Below the pieces are notes generated by a model, which worked only from the letters and a program-made list of their open reading frames with translations, searched no databases and was not told where the DNA came from. This document shows positions 15,623 to 25,700 of a DNA stretch of 64,000 nucleotides, piece after piece. The translations under genes were made by a program, and so were the position numbers. This stretch comes from Renibacterium sp. (lineage in GTDB: Bacteria; Actinomycetota; Actinomycetes; Actinomycetales; Micrococcaceae). Each line of letters begins with the position of its first letter. The stretch's first letter is position 1. The stretch spans positions 124,001-188,000 of the forward strand of contig JAFOLH010000015.1 in NCBI GenBank assembly GCA_017419405.1, written 5' to 3'.

Positions 15623-17212
15623 ATGGGGGTAGTTGTCAGCACCAGCACATTGACCGATCGGCTCAATGCGGTCCGCGACCTGTTCGGCGAGGTTATTGCC
15701 GAACTCGAGCACGCCGTCGGACTCATGCCTCCGGCTGAAATCCTCGATGCGGCGGACGGCGTGGAGGCGATATCCCGGCAGGCCGGGTACGCCCAGTTGC
15801 TCGCCGCGAAATCGATTGAGGACCAGGTTTTCGCCGATCTGCAGCAGCGCAAGCGGTCAGAGTTCCGAAACTGTGCGGAGTTCCTGCAGAGCAGATTGCG
15901 GATCCGCCGGAGCGAGGCCCGCCGGCGGTTGAATCTAGGCGCCGCAGTTTTGCCCCGCCGGACCCTCGTTGGTGAGCCGCTTGACGCCAAGTACCGTTTG
16001 CTCAATTCGCTTGCTGCGCACGCGGTGACGGATTTGCCGGCCCTCCAGCTGGCAGTAACAGCCTTGGACGAGGCCGCGCTAAAGACCATGTCGAATGCGG
16101 AGCAGGCAACGCACCGGCAAACGGCCATGACGGCCCGTGGCCGGACCCTCGAACTGATGGAATCCAGCCTCGCCGAAGCCTTGACCGACCAGGACCCGGA
16201 TTTCCTGACTCCGTTGATCCGCCGGTGGGACACCCTGATCGACCAGGACGGCATGATTCCGGACGAAGCCGAGCTACGGCACCGGCAGGGCCTGTACAAG
16301 CGCGAAACCCGTCGTGGACTCACCCGCTTTGAACTTTGGGCCGACCAGATCCAGACCGAAACCCTACTCACCGTGATGCATGCCGGAAGCAATCCGCGGG
16401 CTGGTGCGGCCAAGAGCCGCCCACTCGACGCACGCAGCCTGCAACAATTTCATCTGGACACCGTGATCAGCGCGTTGAGCCACGCATTCCGCGATCGGGC
16501 GCTTCCACAAGCCGGCGGCCAGGCGGCGCAAATCATCGCGACCATCGACTATCAATCCCTGGTCGCACAATCACCAGTCGCACAATCCCCGGTCGCACAG
16601 CCGAAAGACAACCAGCCGGCAGCCGAGGCGCCGAGTGTCCAAAGCAAAGCCCGCCTGCAGTTCACCGGCCCGGTGCCGCCCCGCTTGATCCGACGGCTGG
16701 CCTGCGATGCCGGCCTTGTCCCGGCTGTCTTGGCCGGTGATGGCGAAGTGCTCGACCTCGGGCGGAAACGACGGCTCTTCTCCCCCGCGCAGCGAGCGGC
16801 GCTGATCGCCCGGGACAAGGGTTGCGCATTCCCAGGCTGCACCATTCCGGCGAGTTGGTGCGAAGCCCATCACCTCGAACCTTGGCAACACGGCGGGACG
16901 ACCTCGGTAGCCAACGGCGCCCTGCTGTGCTCGCATCACCATCATGTGATCCATCTCGGCGAGTGGCGCATCGAACGCGGGGTGCCCGGACCCCGGGCCG
17001 AAGCGGGGCCCGGCAGCGGGTCTGACCATGGCGGGTCTCACCAAGGCGGGCCTGGACACGGCGGGTCTGCTGAAAATCGCTCCCAGCAGCGCAACGGCGT
17101 CACCGACCACGGCATCCGAAGCAATCCGGGGCCGGCATCACCCTGGTTCATCCCCCCGCGCTGGATCGATCCGCAGCAGACTCCTCGGCAGAATCATTTC
17201 CACCAGCTCTGA
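15623..17212 (+). CDS. DUF222 and HNH-endonuclease-domain protein (13E12-repeat type)
   Basis: A 529-residue protein of the DUF222-HNH family, found in many copies in actinobacteria (the REP13E12 family of mycobacteria). The helical DUF222 domain spans about 10-320. The C-terminal HNH nuclease motif (about 395-450) has CAFPGCTIPASWCEAHHLEPW then NGALLCSHHHHVIH, retaining the Cys pairs and His residues expected for metal binding. Between them is a short VAQSP repeat (about 313-328). A Gly/His/Ser-rich tail follows. The ATG lacks a ribosome site and follows the AT-rich palindromes closely, so the transcript may be leaderless. Cellular role unknown; homing or mobile-element behaviour has been suggested for the family. 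Confidence 0.88.
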   Translation: MGVVVSTSTLTDRLNAVRDLFGEVIAELEHAVGLMPPAEILDAADGVEAISRQAGYAQLLAAKSIEDQVFADLQQRKRSEFRNCAEFLQSRLRIRRSEARRRLNLGAAVLPRRTLVGEPLDAKYRLLNSLAAHAVTDLPALQLAVTALDEAALKTMSNAEQATHRQTAMTARGRTLELMESSLAEALTDQDPDFLTPLIRRWDTLIDQDGMIPDEAELRHRQGLYKRETRRGLTRFELWADQIQTETLLTVMHAGSNPRAGAAKSRPLDARSLQQFHLDTVISALSHAFRDRALPQAGGQAAQIIATIDYQSLVAQSPVAQSPVAQPKDNQPAAEAPSVQSKARLQFTGPVPPRLIRRLACDAGLVPAVLAGDGEVLDLGRKRRLFSPAQRAALIARDKGCAFPGCTIPASWCEAHHLEPWQHGGTTSVANGALLCSHHHHVIHLGEWRIERGVPGPRAEAGPGSGSDHGGSHQGGPGHGGSAENRSQQRNGVTDHGIRSNPGPASPWFIPPRWIDPQQTPRQNHFHQL

Positions 17213-17347
17213 ATCACTTCCGGAAGCTCCGAGCCGGTGAGCGAACGCACCTCAGGCCTGCCTCAATCCGCTGGTGTTCGCTGCCAGCACAGCGAAAACC
17301 CGCGGTCATCCCTGCACCCGCGATGGCTGCGCTGCTACCCTTGGGCT

Positions 17348-17671
17348 ATGCGCAATCAGAAGCGGCAAGGCGATCAACTCGCTGCTCTGCGCCGCTTTTT
17401 GGGCATTTTCACGGCCCTCGGGCTGTTAGCCGCCGTCGTGCTGCCGTTGCTGGGCCAACAGCAGGTGCTGACCGTGGCGCTGACTGCCGCCACGGTTGCT
17501 GCGCTTGCCGCCGGCCTGGCCATGCTGGTCACCCGGCCAGGCGCCCGACCCGCCGCCGTGCAACTGGTCAATCGTGATTACCCGGGGCCGGAACGGTTCC
17601 GCGTCGCCGACGACCCGCAACTTTCTGGGCGCCCGCAACCGAGAGCGCCCAATTCGTCCTGCTCCGCGTAG
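17348..17671 (+). CDS. small membrane protein, DUF6412-like
   Basis: A 107-residue protein with a basic N-terminus (MRNQKRQGD), two hydrophobic spans (about 18-35 and 42-62) and a C-terminal tail with DPQLSGRPQPRAP. From memory, this tail and its place before a YidC paralog fit the DUF6412 family of actinobacterial small membrane proteins; I cannot check it here. The ATG is the only good start near the first membrane span. A GC-rich gap of 164 nt separates it from the yidC-like gene. It may be an accessory factor for the insertase (inference). Confidence 0.65.
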   Translation: MRNQKRQGDQLAALRRFLGIFTALGLLAAVVLPLLGQQQVLTVALTAATVAALAAGLAMLVTRPGARPAAVQLVNRDYPGPERFRVADDPQLSGRPQPRAPNSSCSA

Positions 17672-17835
17672 CAGGACGTCCCGCAACACTTCCCGACACC
17701 TCGCTGCGCGATGCAGTGCCCGGCTGATTCAGTCCGGCGCTGCCGCGAACACCCCCATATTTCCGCAGCGCGCCAACCGCCGCTGCCCCGGCGTCGGCCA
17801 GTCGTCGACCCCGGACGGACTTCAGCGAGGACCTC

Positions 17836-18612
17836 ATGAACATCTATGCTTTTCCACCCTTGGCCTGGGCCTTGGAAATCGGTTACCAATTCCTGCACTG
17901 GCTCAGCGCAGCCCTCACCCCATTGGCCGGAGGCGCCAGCGCCGGCCTCGCCGTCATCGTGCTCACGATCGTGGTCCGGATGCTGCTGATTCCGGTGGGC
18001 CTCTCCCAAGTCCGCGGCGAAATCGGCCGGGCCAGAATTGCTCCGCAGCTGAAGGAGCTGCAACGAAAGCACGGCAAGAACCCGCAGCTGCTCAGTGAAA
18101 AGACCTTGGCGCTGTACAAATCCGAAGGCGTTTCGATGTTCGCCGGCATCGGACCGGCGCTGCTGCAGACACCGGTTCTGATGGTGGTCTACGGGCTCTT
18201 CGTGCTCGGCCAGATCGGCGGGCACAGCAACAGCTTGCTGGAAGCCGGCTTCGGCGGCGCTCCCCTGGGCCAGTCCCTGATCCAACTGATCTCCACCGGC
18301 GGCTTCCTGGCCGGCGGCTGGATCTATCTGGCAGTCATCGCGGTCATCCTCCTGGTCGCCGAACTCAACCGGCGCCGGGCGGCCCGGCTCAGTCTGCTCG
18401 GACAGTCCCCGGACACTGCGGCTTTGCCGGGCAGCGGCACGCTGAACCGGATGCTGCCCTGGCTGTCCTACCTCACCGCGGTGACCGCGGTATTCGTCCC
18501 GCTCGCGGCAGCGTTGTACCTCATGACGACGACGGTCTGGACCATCGTCGAACGTGCGCTGCTGCGCCGGGCCCTGGCCCCTCATCCGGGGCCAGAGCCC
18601 TTGCCTGCCTGA
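17836..18612 (+). CDS. YidC/Oxa1 family membrane protein insertase (probable second copy)
   Basis: A 258-residue insertase with about five membrane spans. The conserved hydrophilic-groove region is visible: SAGLAVIVLTIVVRMLLIPVGLSQ, then KELQRKHGKNPQLLSEKTLALYKSEGVSMFAGIGPALLQTPV. There is no large periplasmic domain, as expected in Gram-positives. It inserts membrane proteins with or without SecYEG. The main actinobacterial yidC normally sits by rpmH-rnpA near the origin; none of those genes are here, so this is likely a paralog. ATG 17836 follows GCGAGGACCTC. The preceding DUF6412-like gene is a recurring neighbour. Confidence 0.9.
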   Translation: MNIYAFPPLAWALEIGYQFLHWLSAALTPLAGGASAGLAVIVLTIVVRMLLIPVGLSQVRGEIGRARIAPQLKELQRKHGKNPQLLSEKTLALYKSEGVSMFAGIGPALLQTPVLMVVYGLFVLGQIGGHSNSLLEAGFGGAPLGQSLIQLISTGGFLAGGWIYLAVIAVILLVAELNRRRAARLSLLGQSPDTAALPGSGTLNRMLPWLSYLTAVTAVFVPLAAALYLMTTTVWTIVERALLRRALAPHPGPEPLPA

Positions 18613-18643
18613 GCTGCTCCGGACCGGCTCCGGCGCTGGCGGA

Positions 18644-19846
18644 CTAGCCCAGCTTGACCTTCGGCTCGCCTGCGGCAGTCAATCCGGTTCCGGCACCTGT
18701 GCAGGCACCGCCGGTGCCGGACTGATACGCCTGGCGCAGGCAGTTGCGCAACGCCAGTTGACCCCAGTAGTTCGGGTGCAGCGATTCCTGGATGTAGTAA
18801 TCGCTGAACGCCGTGCTCACGGTACGGATTTCATTGATCCATTCGCTCACGTCGGAAGCACCCGGACTCTGCCAGCTGCTCAGTGAAGTCTCATTGAGCT
18901 TCTTGGTCCCGGTGGCGCACAGTTCACGCCCGGCGAAGAGCTTCGAAACATCCAGGCTGCTGCCATTGCTCAGCTTCGCGCCGGCCAGTCCGGCACTGAC
19001 CGTCGAGTTGATCGTCGGCAGCGCCGTCCGGGCCGCCCAGTCCAAGTCCGCATTCCAGAATCCGCAGCCATACGTGCTCTGCCGGGAATAGCCGCTTTGC
19101 TGGTACGGGATTTTGTCACTGGTAGGCAGCGGCTGGGGGTAGTTCTGCATGATGATCCGGTAATCCGAATCCGCGTATCCGGCGTTGGCCATCGCGCTGC
19201 GGACGTTTTTCAACCCGGCTGAGATCTTGGCGGCGACGTCGGCGGTGTTCGCCGGAGTGAAGTTGGCCTTGACCGAGCTGTCGTCCTTGCAATAACTCGG
19301 CGACCACGACGAGGAGCCGAGGAACTTGGTCACGCAGGTGGTCACCACATCGGCGAAGTTCAAGTCATTGCCGCCGATCGAAACCGCGATCGCGGTCACC
19401 TTGTTCTGCGCGGCGAAGCGTTGCAACGCGAGCGCTTGGCCGGTGTTGCCTTTGCCGTCGTCGTAGAAGTCCAGGCCAGGTTTGAAGTAGCCCTTCGAGT
19501 TCGTGTAAGTGGCAGTTTTCGCCCCGGAACATGCCAGATTGAGCGCGTTCGCCACGCCGATCTTGACCTCGGCCGAGGTGGAGCGGTGGCAGCGTTCCGT
19601 GGTTTCCCGATCACCGCCGTCCAAGTACGCGCCACTGCCCAGCGCATCGACTTGCGCCGCCTTCGACGAGTTCCCAGCCCATCTTCCGCCTTCACCGGAA
19701 ATATAGGAGTCCCCCATGCTCACTACCCAAGATGCGCCCGACGGCGGCGCGGCTTGGGCCGGAACAGCCAAACCGAGCGAGCCTAGGGCGAGTGCGGAGG
19801 CAGCCGCGAGGGCTGCCGCTGAACGGAAAATCGCAGAACTTTTCAT
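18644..19846 (-). CDS. secreted SGNH/GDSL-family hydrolase
   Basis: A 400-residue exported esterase/lipase-like enzyme. The signal peptide (about 1-32) ends in AVPAQAA. SGNH blocks are: I, VSMGDSYISGEGG with the nucleophile Ser (about 47); II, LACSGAKTAT with the oxyanion Gly; III, VSIGGNDLNFADVV with Asn; V, SLHPNYWGQLALRNCL with the catalytic His. Several Cys residues suggest disulfides. Substrate cannot be read from sequence; related actinobacterial enzymes act on lipids, acetyl-xylan or glycopolymers. The gene converges with yidC 31 nt away, and its start is divergent from the photolyase gene. Confidence 0.9.
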   Translation of the reverse strand: MKSSAIFRSAAALAAASALALGSLGLAVPAQAAPPSGASWVVSMGDSYISGEGGRWAGNSSKAAQVDALGSGAYLDGGDRETTERCHRSTSAEVKIGVANALNLACSGAKTATYTNSKGYFKPGLDFYDDGKGNTGQALALQRFAAQNKVTAIAVSIGGNDLNFADVVTTCVTKFLGSSSWSPSYCKDDSSVKANFTPANTADVAAKISAGLKNVRSAMANAGYADSDYRIIMQNYPQPLPTSDKIPYQQSGYSRQSTYGCGFWNADLDWAARTALPTINSTVSAGLAGAKLSNGSSLDVSKLFAGRELCATGTKKLNETSLSSWQSPGASDVSEWINEIRTVSTAFSDYYIQESLHPNYWGQLALRNCLRQAYQSGTGGACTGAGTGLTAAGEPKVKLG

Positions 19847-19929
19847 CCGGTACCTGTTCCGACCCTTCGCGTCATTGCGGAGGGTCTGTTCGTCCTTGAA
19901 CTGACAGTTACTATCCGAGCCGTCTCCAG

Positions 19930-19962
19930 CTAACCGGAGCCTACCGGCAAGTTACCGGCGAG
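19930..19962 (+). repeat. three near-identical 11-bp repeats upstream of the photolyase gene
   Basis: CTAACCGGAGC, CTACCGGCAAG and TTACCGGCGAG follow each other directly between the SGNH and photolyase genes. Helical-turn spacing would suit a repeated protein-binding site, but the match is loose and function is speculative. Confidence 0.35.
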
Positions 19963-20006
19963 TAAACAACTGCCGCACATCCCGTGGAGCGGATAGATTC
20001 GAATCC

Positions 20007-21437
20007 ATGAAGACTTTGTTGTGGTTGCGCGACGACCTCAGATTGCAGGACAACCCGGCGCTGGCGGCGGCCGCTGCTGCCGGCGAGGTCGCCGTGGTCT
20101 ATCTCCTCGACGAAGAATCCGCTGGAATCCGCCCCTTGGGCGGTGCCGCCCGGTGGTGGCTGCACCATTCATTGGAATCCCTGGCCACCACGCTGGCCGA
20201 AGCCGGCGGATCGTTGATCCTGCGCCGTGGCCGAGCCGCGGAGGCGATTCCGGGACTCGCCCGGGAGCTCGGGGCCGAAGCGGTCTTCTGGAACCGGCGT
20301 TACGGCGGTGCCGAGCGTCAGGTCGATGCGCAACTGAAATCCGCACTCCGAACGGCCGGCCTGCAGGTTGCGAGCTTTCAGGCGAATCTGCTGTTCGAAC
20401 CGTGGGCCATGCAGACCGGGACCGGTGGCCATTACAAGGTTTTCACCCCATTTTGGCGGGCCTGCCGGGAAGCCGCCGAACCCCGCCCACCGGTCGCGGA
20501 GCCCGGCCGGATCCGGGGCATCAGCGCAGCCGGTGACGAATTGGCCGCCTGGCAGCTGCTGCCCCGGAACCCGGACTGGGCCTCGGAGTTCTCCGGGATC
20601 TGGACTCCCGGCGAGCCCGGTGCGCAACGGCGCCTCGCCGAGTTCTTGGATCGCAACGCCCAGGCTTATGCCGTCGGGCGCGACGAGCCAGGCCTCGAGG
20701 CGACCAGCAGGCTCAGCCCGCATCTGCGGTTCGGCGAACTGAGCCCGTTCCAAATCTGGTCCGCGCTCCAGGGTTCCCCGGGGATCGCAGCCGAAGACGA
20801 ACGGAGCTTCCGCAGCGAAGTCGGCTGGCGGGAATTCTGTTGGCACTTGCTGTACCACCACCCGGATTTGGCCGACCGGAACTACCGGTCGGACTTCGAC
20901 GCCTTCGCCTGGCAACCGGCTTCGGACGCCGAATTGGCGGCTTGGCAACAAGGGAACACCGGCTACCCCTTGGTCGACGCCGGAATGCGGCAACTATGGC
21001 AGACCGGTTGGATGCACAACCGGGTACGGATGGTCGTGGCCAGTTTTCTGGTCAAAAACCTGTTGATCGACTGGCGGGCCGGCGAACAGTGGTTCTGGGA
21101 CACCCTCGTCGACGCCGATGCCGCCAGCAATCCGGCGAACTGGCAGTGGGTGGCCGGATCGGGCGCCGACGCCGCACCGTATTTCCGGGTGTTCAATCCG
21201 GTCACCCAATCGAAGAAGTTCGACGCCGATGGGAAATATTTGCGCAGCTTCCTCCCGGAGTTGGCGGGGTTGCCCGCCCCGGTGATCCACGAACCGTGGA
21301 AACACCCGACCGCACTCGACGAAACGCCGTTGGACTATCCGGAGCCGTTGGTCGAGCTCGGCCCCTCCCGGCAGCGCGCGCTCGACGCCTATGCCCGGTT
21401 GCGCGACGGGGTTGTGCCGGGCGCCGCACCGTCGTAG
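20007..21437 (+). CDS. phr: deoxyribodipyrimidine photolyase
   Basis: A 476-residue cryptochrome/photolyase-family enzyme that repairs UV cyclobutane pyrimidine dimers using blue light. The N-terminal alpha/beta antenna domain (about 1-130) begins TLLWLRDDLRLQDNPAL. The C-terminal FAD domain (about 200-465) has the class I signatures TSRLSPHLRFGELSP, EVGWREFCWHLLYHHPDL, the Trp-rich WMHNRVRMVVASFLVKNLLIDW, and DADAASNPANWQWVAGSGADAAPYFRVFNP. The Trp residues of the electron-transfer chain appear present. Length is normal. The antenna cofactor cannot be told. It converges with the leftward NRPS operon. Confidence 0.94.
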   Translation: MKTLLWLRDDLRLQDNPALAAAAAAGEVAVVYLLDEESAGIRPLGGAARWWLHHSLESLATTLAEAGGSLILRRGRAAEAIPGLARELGAEAVFWNRRYGGAERQVDAQLKSALRTAGLQVASFQANLLFEPWAMQTGTGGHYKVFTPFWRACREAAEPRPPVAEPGRIRGISAAGDELAAWQLLPRNPDWASEFSGIWTPGEPGAQRRLAEFLDRNAQAYAVGRDEPGLEATSRLSPHLRFGELSPFQIWSALQGSPGIAAEDERSFRSEVGWREFCWHLLYHHPDLADRNYRSDFDAFAWQPASDAELAAWQQGNTGYPLVDAGMRQLWQTGWMHNRVRMVVASFLVKNLLIDWRAGEQWFWDTLVDADAASNPANWQWVAGSGADAAPYFRVFNPVTQSKKFDADGKYLRSFLPELAGLPAPVIHEPWKHPTALDETPLDYPEPLVELGPSRQRALDAYARLRDGVVPGAAPS

Positions 21438-21470
21438 CGCGGCAGGCGGGTCGGCCGGTGCAGAGCGGAG

Positions 21471-21509
21471 CGCAGCCAATCAGAGCGCGGCCAATCAGAG
21501 CGCAGCCAA
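21471..21509 (+). repeat. 15-bp tandem repeat at the 3' end of the DUF1015 gene
   Basis: CGCAGCCAATCAGAG (21471-21485), CGCGGCCAATCAGAG (21486-21500) and the partial CGCAGCCAA (21501-21509). The array straddles the leftward stop codon at 21495, so slippage could lengthen or shorten the protein end. No terminator hairpin is evident in the 57-bp gap to the photolyase gene. Confidence 0.8.
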
Positions 21510-22727
21510 ATTGCACAGCACCATGGCGAGTTGCGGTTTCGGCGAAAACGAGGTGGCTTTTTCCGGAAGGGTCAGATCGGATTGGGCTACCGCCAGCACC
21601 TCGTCGAACGACATGCCTTTGAGGATCACCGCAGTACCACCGGTGACCGCCGCCAGCTCCACCGCGCTCTCCCAGGCATGCCGGTATTCGAGTTCCGAGG
21701 ACACCACGTCCAGCAACGGGAAAAGCCGGGAATGCGCCTGCACCACGTCGGGATTCTGGTCTTCGCCGCCCACCAGATGCCAATAGTTGCCGCCGCCCAG
21801 GAGGAACACCGCCTCCGGGTCGAGCAGAAAGCTCGCTTCCGCGGTCGCGGCACTGCAGACCAGCGTTTCGACTGAACCGGACCAGCCTCTGCGATGCAGC
21901 AGATCGGAGACCGATTCCGGAGCCAGATCCGGCACGATCCGGTGGATCGGCCCCAGGGCCAGGGCGGCATCCTGGGCATCGATGACCATGGCCAGCACCC
22001 GGCCGGGGCCGTGCGGCCGTTCCGGGCCGCACTTGTGCGCGGCATAACGGTGGTGCCCGTCCGCCAGCAGGGCCGGAACCTCGGAAAGCCCCGAAGTCAG
22101 CAGATAGTGCAAGCCGGGATCGGATACCGCCCATAGCCGGTGGTATTCATCCTGCGGACCGAACAACTCCAGCACCGGCGGTGCCGCGGTCACCGCCCGT
22201 ACCGCGCCCCGGACCGAGTCGCCGAACGCCTGCACCAACAGCACCGGCTCCACGTCCAGCCTGCCCTCGTCCACCCGCCGGCAGAACCCGTCCAGGGCGG
22301 ATTCCACCAAGCCCTCATGCGGCAGCACCCGTCGGTCCACATCGGATGCGCGCAGGTCCAAAGCACCGATCACCCCGCGCACCAGCTGCCCGGCCACCCG
22401 GTATTCATAGATGTAATGCTGCGGCGTCCGGTCTGCGAACAGCACGCCTTCGGCAATCCATTGCCGGAGTTGGTCCTGCACCAAACCCTGTTCCTGGGCC
22501 CAGGAAAGGTGCAGGATGCTCCGTGGATCCCGGCGTTTGAGGATTTCCACGTCGGAATCAGTGGCTTCCTCGCCGGAAGTACTCAGCAGCAGCGACTGTT
22601 TGGCATAGTCGGATTCCGCGAAACGAATTCCGGCGAAGGGCTGCAGGACCGGCCCCGCGGCACTGGATCTCCCGGACGTGCGACCGCCCGGCTCGAGCGG
22701 TTCGAGCGCGATTTCAGGAAGCGACAT
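21495..22727 (-). CDS. DUF1015 protein; candidate free-serine kinase of the Dap pathway
   Basis: A 410-residue DUF1015 protein. Family marks seen: PFAGIRF at the start, LLADGHHRYAAH (about 230-241), VIDAQDAALALGPIHRIVPD, and PEKATSFSPKPQLAM near the end. DUF1015 genes commonly neighbour serA/serC in other bacteria (memory). The DGHHR sequence resembles the G-x-H-R phosphate-handling motif of ParB/sulfiredoxin-fold kinases such as SerK and SbnI, which make O-phospho-L-serine. Here the gene overlaps the NRPS2 stop by 14 nt, with AAGGG 8 nt before the ATG, so it is translationally coupled to a pathway whose SbnA step needs O-phosphoserine. The kinase role is inference; the family and operon position are direct. 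Confidence 0.8.
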   Translation of the reverse strand: MSLPEIALEPLEPGGRTSGRSSAAGPVLQPFAGIRFAESDYAKQSLLLSTSGEEATDSDVEILKRRDPRSILHLSWAQEQGLVQDQLRQWIAEGVLFADRTPQHYIYEYRVAGQLVRGVIGALDLRASDVDRRVLPHEGLVESALDGFCRRVDEGRLDVEPVLLVQAFGDSVRGAVRAVTAAPPVLELFGPQDEYHRLWAVSDPGLHYLLTSGLSEVPALLADGHHRYAAHKCGPERPHGPGRVLAMVIDAQDAALALGPIHRIVPDLAPESVSDLLHRRGWSGSVETLVCSAATAEASFLLDPEAVFLLGGGNYWHLVGGEDQNPDVVQAHSRLFPLLDVVSSELEYRHAWESAVELAAVTGGTAVILKGMSFDEVLAVAQSDLTLPEKATSFSPKPQLAMVLCNLAAL

Positions 22728-25700
22728 GGGCTGGGCCCTTCAATTCGGCCAACAAGGCGTCCGCATAGCCGCGGACCTCGTCCGGTGCCAACAGGTCGTC
22801 GTGACGGGCCGGCACCGGGATCGCCCGGACCCTCCCCCGAGTGTGCGCCGCCCAACTCTGCTCCGGATCGGCCGGGGTCTCGGCCTCCAGCGTCGCGACC
22901 ACCAACTGGATGTCCGCGTTCACCTGACCCGGCCGGAAGCGCTGGCCCATATCGGCGTGCGCCCGGGTTACCCGGACCACCCGCCGCAGCCCCTCCTCAC
23001 CGAGGTCCGAAAGCCCTCCGCCGTGCTGTTTCCACGCCCGGGCGATCGCCGCATAGTCCAGTTCCCGAATGGCCCCCGCCAGCTTCGGTGCCAGGGCGTC
23101 TCCGGTGTCCAACCGGAGCAGCTGGCCCAACACCCAGTCTTCGCTCGGGATCGCTTCGGCTTCCAGCAGCGGGTAGGCGTCCAGAATGCCCAAATATTCG
23201 ACGGTTTCGCCGATTGCTTCCAGTGCTTCGGCGACCGCGTGCGCCACCAGACCGCCGAAGGACCAACCCAACAACCGGTAAGGCCCGTGGCTTTGCACCG
23301 ATCGGATCCGGTGCAGATAAGCCGCCGCGAGATCCCGGATCCCGAACTCGCCGTGTGGGCCGTAGCGGTTGAAATCGGCTTGCAGGCCGAGCACCGGAAG
23401 GTCCGCGGGCAGTTCCGGAAGCAAAGACATGTACGGCCAGGCCAAGCCCACGCCGCCGTGCAGCACGAAGAGCGGGTGCTGCTCACCTTCGTTCCGCAAC
23501 GGCAGCGTCGGCGCCAGCGCCGGCAGCGGCTCCAGGGTCAGCGCCGCCACGGTTGTCTCGACCCATCGTTCGAAGTAGCCGATCACGGTTTCCGCGAGGT
23601 CGTCGGGCAGCCGGCTCGGCGACCAGTTCCAGGACACCAGCAGCGTGCCGTCATTTTCGCTGAGCGCATCGGCGCTCAGTTCGAATCCGAGTCCGGCCGG
23701 TACGGCTTCGTCCCACTCCTCCTGCCGCGGCGACAAGCTCCACCCCGGCAAGGAGCTGCCGGCTCCGGCCTGGCCCAAATAGTTGAACGCATAGGGGGCT
23801 TCGCCCGGCCGGTCCTCCGCGCTGCGACCGGTCAGCAGCGCTGCATAGCCGCGCCCGTCGCGCGGCACCCTGGCCCGGGCCCAGATCACCGAGGCGATGC
23901 TGTCCTCGATCTGCCGGCGTGCCGAATCCGCCGACGCCCCGGCTTCGTGGCAAAGCGGCACCCGGATCGGGAAAGCCGAAGTAAACCACCCCATGGTCCC
24001 GGAGACATCGGTGCCGGGCTGCAGCGGAATCCGGCCTTGCGATTCGACTTCGACCACGACGGCGGGAAGCTCTCCCCGGGCTTCGCCGACAGCCCGGCAG
24101 AAACTGGCCAGCAGTACCGGCTCGAGGCTGATCCCCCGGGATCCGGCGGCCTCGGTCAGCCGTTCCATGGTGGCCGCGGGAATCTTCGAGGTCCGCGATC
24201 GGCCGCCGGCCGGATCGGCCAATGGCGCCGGAGGCAGGCCCGCCGTCACCGCCTGCCAATACGCCGACTCGTCCGTCCACGGCTGCTCCGGATCCGCCAA
24301 ACCCGTCGCCCAACTGCGGTAAGCGGTTGCCGGCCGGCTGGGCCACTGGACTTCGGCCCCGGGTCCGCTCCGGTAAGCGGCCAACAGATCCGGTACCAGC
24401 ACCTCCCAGGAGGCCGCATCCAGGGCCAGGTGGTGGACTGCGATCACCACATGGTCCCGATCCGGGCCCGGCACGATCCGGGTGCTCATCAGTTCGCCCG
24501 GAAGCGGCGCCAGATCCGCGCGGGCTGCGCGGACCGCCGAACCGATGTCCGCCGCGCCAGTCTCCGCTGCGTCACGTTCGGCCGCGTCGCCTCGGGCGTG
24601 CCGCGGCACTCCGAGCGCGGAAGCTGCGACGATTTCGGCGGTCTCGGAACTGCCGTCCCAGCGCAGCCGCAGCGCGTCATGCCGGCCGGTCACGGCCTGG
24701 CAGGCGGCAGCCCAGCGCACCCCGTCGACGGGCTCCTCGGCGGCCAGCACGATCCACTGGTCGAAGCCTTCGAGTCCACCGGCCCGCTGCGCCTGGCGCA
24801 GGAATTCCGGCGGTACCGGGAAGCTCCCGACGCCGTCCCGGTCCGGTTCGGCGATCTCGGCACCGCCCAACCACGCGGCGAGCGCAGCCGGCGTCCGATG
24901 CGTGAAGATCTGCGCGAGGCCCAGGCTGTGCCCGGCCTTGGCCAGCGCGGTCAGCACCCGGACCGAGCGCAGACTGTCGCCGCCGATCGCGAAGAAGTCG
25001 TCGTGCCGAGCCACCGCCGGCACCCCGATGACGTCCGCGAAGATGGCGCAGACCAGGGTTTCCACGTCGCCGCGCGGACCCTCGAAAGGCTGATCCGACG
25101 CTTCCGGGACCGGCACCACGAGCGATTTCAGGTCCACTTTTCCGTTGGCGGTCAACGGCAACCGGTCCAGCACCGTCCAAGCGCTCGGCCGCATCGGCAC
25201 CGGCAACCGGTCCGCCATCACCCGGGTCAGTTCGTCGACCGCGACCTGGCCCGAGGCATAGCCGAACAGTTCCAGCGGATGCTCCGCGGAGCGCCGCGCC
25301 GCGATCACCGCCGCGGCCAGCACCGAGGGGATTTCCCGGGCCACGGCTTCGATCTCCGCGGTCTCGATCCGATGGCCGCGGATCTTCACCTGGTGATCGC
25401 GCCGGCCTTTGAACTCAAGCCCGTCCTCGCCCAGCAGTACGATGTCGCCGGTCCGGTAGAACCTGCCGCCACCGCCGCGCGGGTCGGCGACGAACGTCGT
25501 CGCAGTCTGCCCCGGGCGGCCCAGATAGCCGATGCCCACCCCGGTTCCGGCAACATAGAGTTCCCCGCTCACGCCAGGCGGGCAGGGTTGCAAATCATCG
25601 TTGAGCACCAGGAGCTCGGTATTCTGCAACGCGGTGCCGATCGGCGCAGTAGTGCGCCCGGGGTTGCTGCCGAGCTCGAATTCCGCGTGCGTGACGTCGT

